Of a stretch of DNA of 64,000 nucleotides, positions 63,451-64,000 are shown one piece after another. The DNA comes from Mucilaginibacter_A sp050955045 (lineage in GTDB: Bacteria > Bacteroidota > Bacteroidia > Sphingobacteriales > Sphingobacteriaceae), in NCBI GenBank assembly GCA_050955045.1, contig JBPBQV010000031.1:62001-126000 (forward strand), given 5' to 3'. Below the pieces are notes generated by a model. It saw only the letters and a list, made by a program, of their open reading frames with translations, did not search any database and was not told the DNA's origin. Made by a program: the position numbers and the translations under genes. The first letter of the stretch is position 1. Every line of letters starts with the position of its first letter.

Positions 63451-64000
63451 TTAACTTTTAGAATTTGTAGTTGCCGGATAAGCCACACGCTGATCATTTA
63501 CACGTGCATGGATTGATGCTACCGTACTTCGTGCCGATTCAAAAGCACCGGCCATCCAGGCGTTTAAATACGTTAAATGTTCTCCGGCAAAATACACCTG
63601 CTTTTCGGGTTTCAATAAAGTTTCGTAAACTGTTTTCCGTTGATCGCCGGTATAAACTGCCCAGCCGCCTTCGTTGTATTTTACTTTGTGCCAGCTTACC
63701 GAAAAAGATTTTTCAAACTCTTTTTCATACTGCGGATGGATTAAACTGCCTTTTGTTAACGCCAATTTTTCGCGTTCGCTGATGGAAAGATCACCAACTA
63801 ACTTGGCTTTATCATTAAAATTATAATAACCCAGCAAAATACCTTTTTTACCCAAGTAATTATTGTTTGGATAAAAAATCTGCGTTAACTCGTTGTTTGT
63901 GTGCGTGATGCCACCGTAAATCATTTCATCTTCTTCCCAAAACCGACGTTTAAATTGCAGACCAATTTTTCCGGTTTTAATGTAAGTTGCATAATCAACT
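63451..64000 (-). CDS. FAD-dependent amine oxidase (partial, 5' end outside window)
   Basis: The reverse strand is open from the window edge to a stop at 63451, about 182 residues. The C-terminal motif FAGEHLTYLNAWMAGAFESARSTV binds FAD in monoamine/amino acid oxidases, and the segment KIGLQFKRRFWEED fits the family. It ends 25 bases before the HisC-like gene, so it should be the first gene of that operon. The FAD-binding N terminus and any signal lie beyond the window. Confidence 0.88.
   Translation of the reverse strand, partial: VDYATYIKTGKIGLQFKRRFWEEDEMIYGGITHTNNELTQIFYPNNNYLGKKGILLGYYNFNDKAKLVGDLSISEREKLALTKGSLIHPQYEKEFEKSFSVSWHKVKYNEGGWAVYTGDQRKTVYETLLKPEKQVYFAGEHLTYLNAWMAGAFESARSTVASIHARVNDQRVAYPATTNSKS

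Noticed and set aside
1..64000. tRNA, rRNA or riboswitch genes
   Set aside because: No cloverleaf-like T-loop context, rRNA segment or known riboswitch pattern was noticed by eye; a covariance-model search could still find small RNAs.

Overview
This window reads as a chromosomal segment of a Bacteroidota bacterium, most likely a sphingobacterium in the Pedobacter/Mucilaginibacter range. That placement is inference. What supports it: moderate-to-low GC, a type IX secretion (Por) C-terminal sorting domain, a TonB-dependent receptor with an N-terminal carboxypeptidase-regulatory-like domain, lipoproteins with Bacteroidota-style lipoboxes, DUF4296 and DUF2807 proteins, and several start-proximal TAnnTTTG promoter boxes in place of sigma70 -10 boxes. 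No rRNA, tRNA, CRISPR array or intact insertion sequence was seen.

Layout. 1-7.5 kb: a partial GT2 glycosyltransferase diverges from a large Pls/PosA-like single-module NRPS, followed by PEP carboxylase. 7.6-17.6 kb: a FUSC membrane protein, then an accessory pair of a Fn3-like lipoprotein and a 2334-residue repeat-built T9SS surface protein. 17.9-22.5 kb: a radical-SAM DNA modification/repair pair, Ohr, and an RsbQ-like hydrolase next to a PAS protein that has a phospho-acceptor helix but no kinase domain. 22.5-28.9 kb: GT4, deacetylase and truA; a tiny Cys-rich protein; a DUF4296 lipoprotein with mutS2. 28.9-38 kb: housekeeping genes (yggS-like, aspartate kinase, Sfp-type transferase, panB, carA, purB, nfu). 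38-41 kb: an accessory island with a DUF6934 two-gene cassette flanked by a duplicated nfu 3' end, and an OLD-like nuclease gene interrupted by one stop codon. 41-53 kb: suhB-gtrA-lgt-mtaB, ubiX-ppx-ppk, a Lys-rich basic protein, yajQ, a DUF2807 protein and recQ. 53-61 kb: a TonB receptor, a CDP-alcohol transferase with GtrA, prmC/ribD divergent, and an AI-2E family transporter. 61-64 kb: an operon for an FAD amine oxidase, a Tat-exported HisC-like aminotransferase and a secreted Hint-domain protein.

The most striking signal is not a gene. A 15-base motif, GATAAAARMAGYATC, is scattered over the whole window. By eye there are about 40 exact copies of its 11-base core, AAAA(GA or AC)AG(C or T)AT, on both strands, where fewer than one would be expected by chance. 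Copies sit inside genes in several reading frames, between genes, and as inverted pairs forming hairpins at gene ends. This is the distribution known for DNA uptake sequences in Neisseria and Haemophilus, and I know of no such element described in Bacteroidota. The two sub-types (GAAG and ACAG) pair in opposite geometries.

Genes that may work together: the Sfp-type transferase at 31.5 kb could prime the NRPS carrier domain at 2.5 kb; ppk and ppx make and degrade polyphosphate; the RsbQ-like hydrolase and PAS protein look like a ligand-sensing pair; the 61-64 kb operon looks like an exported redox/transamination module.
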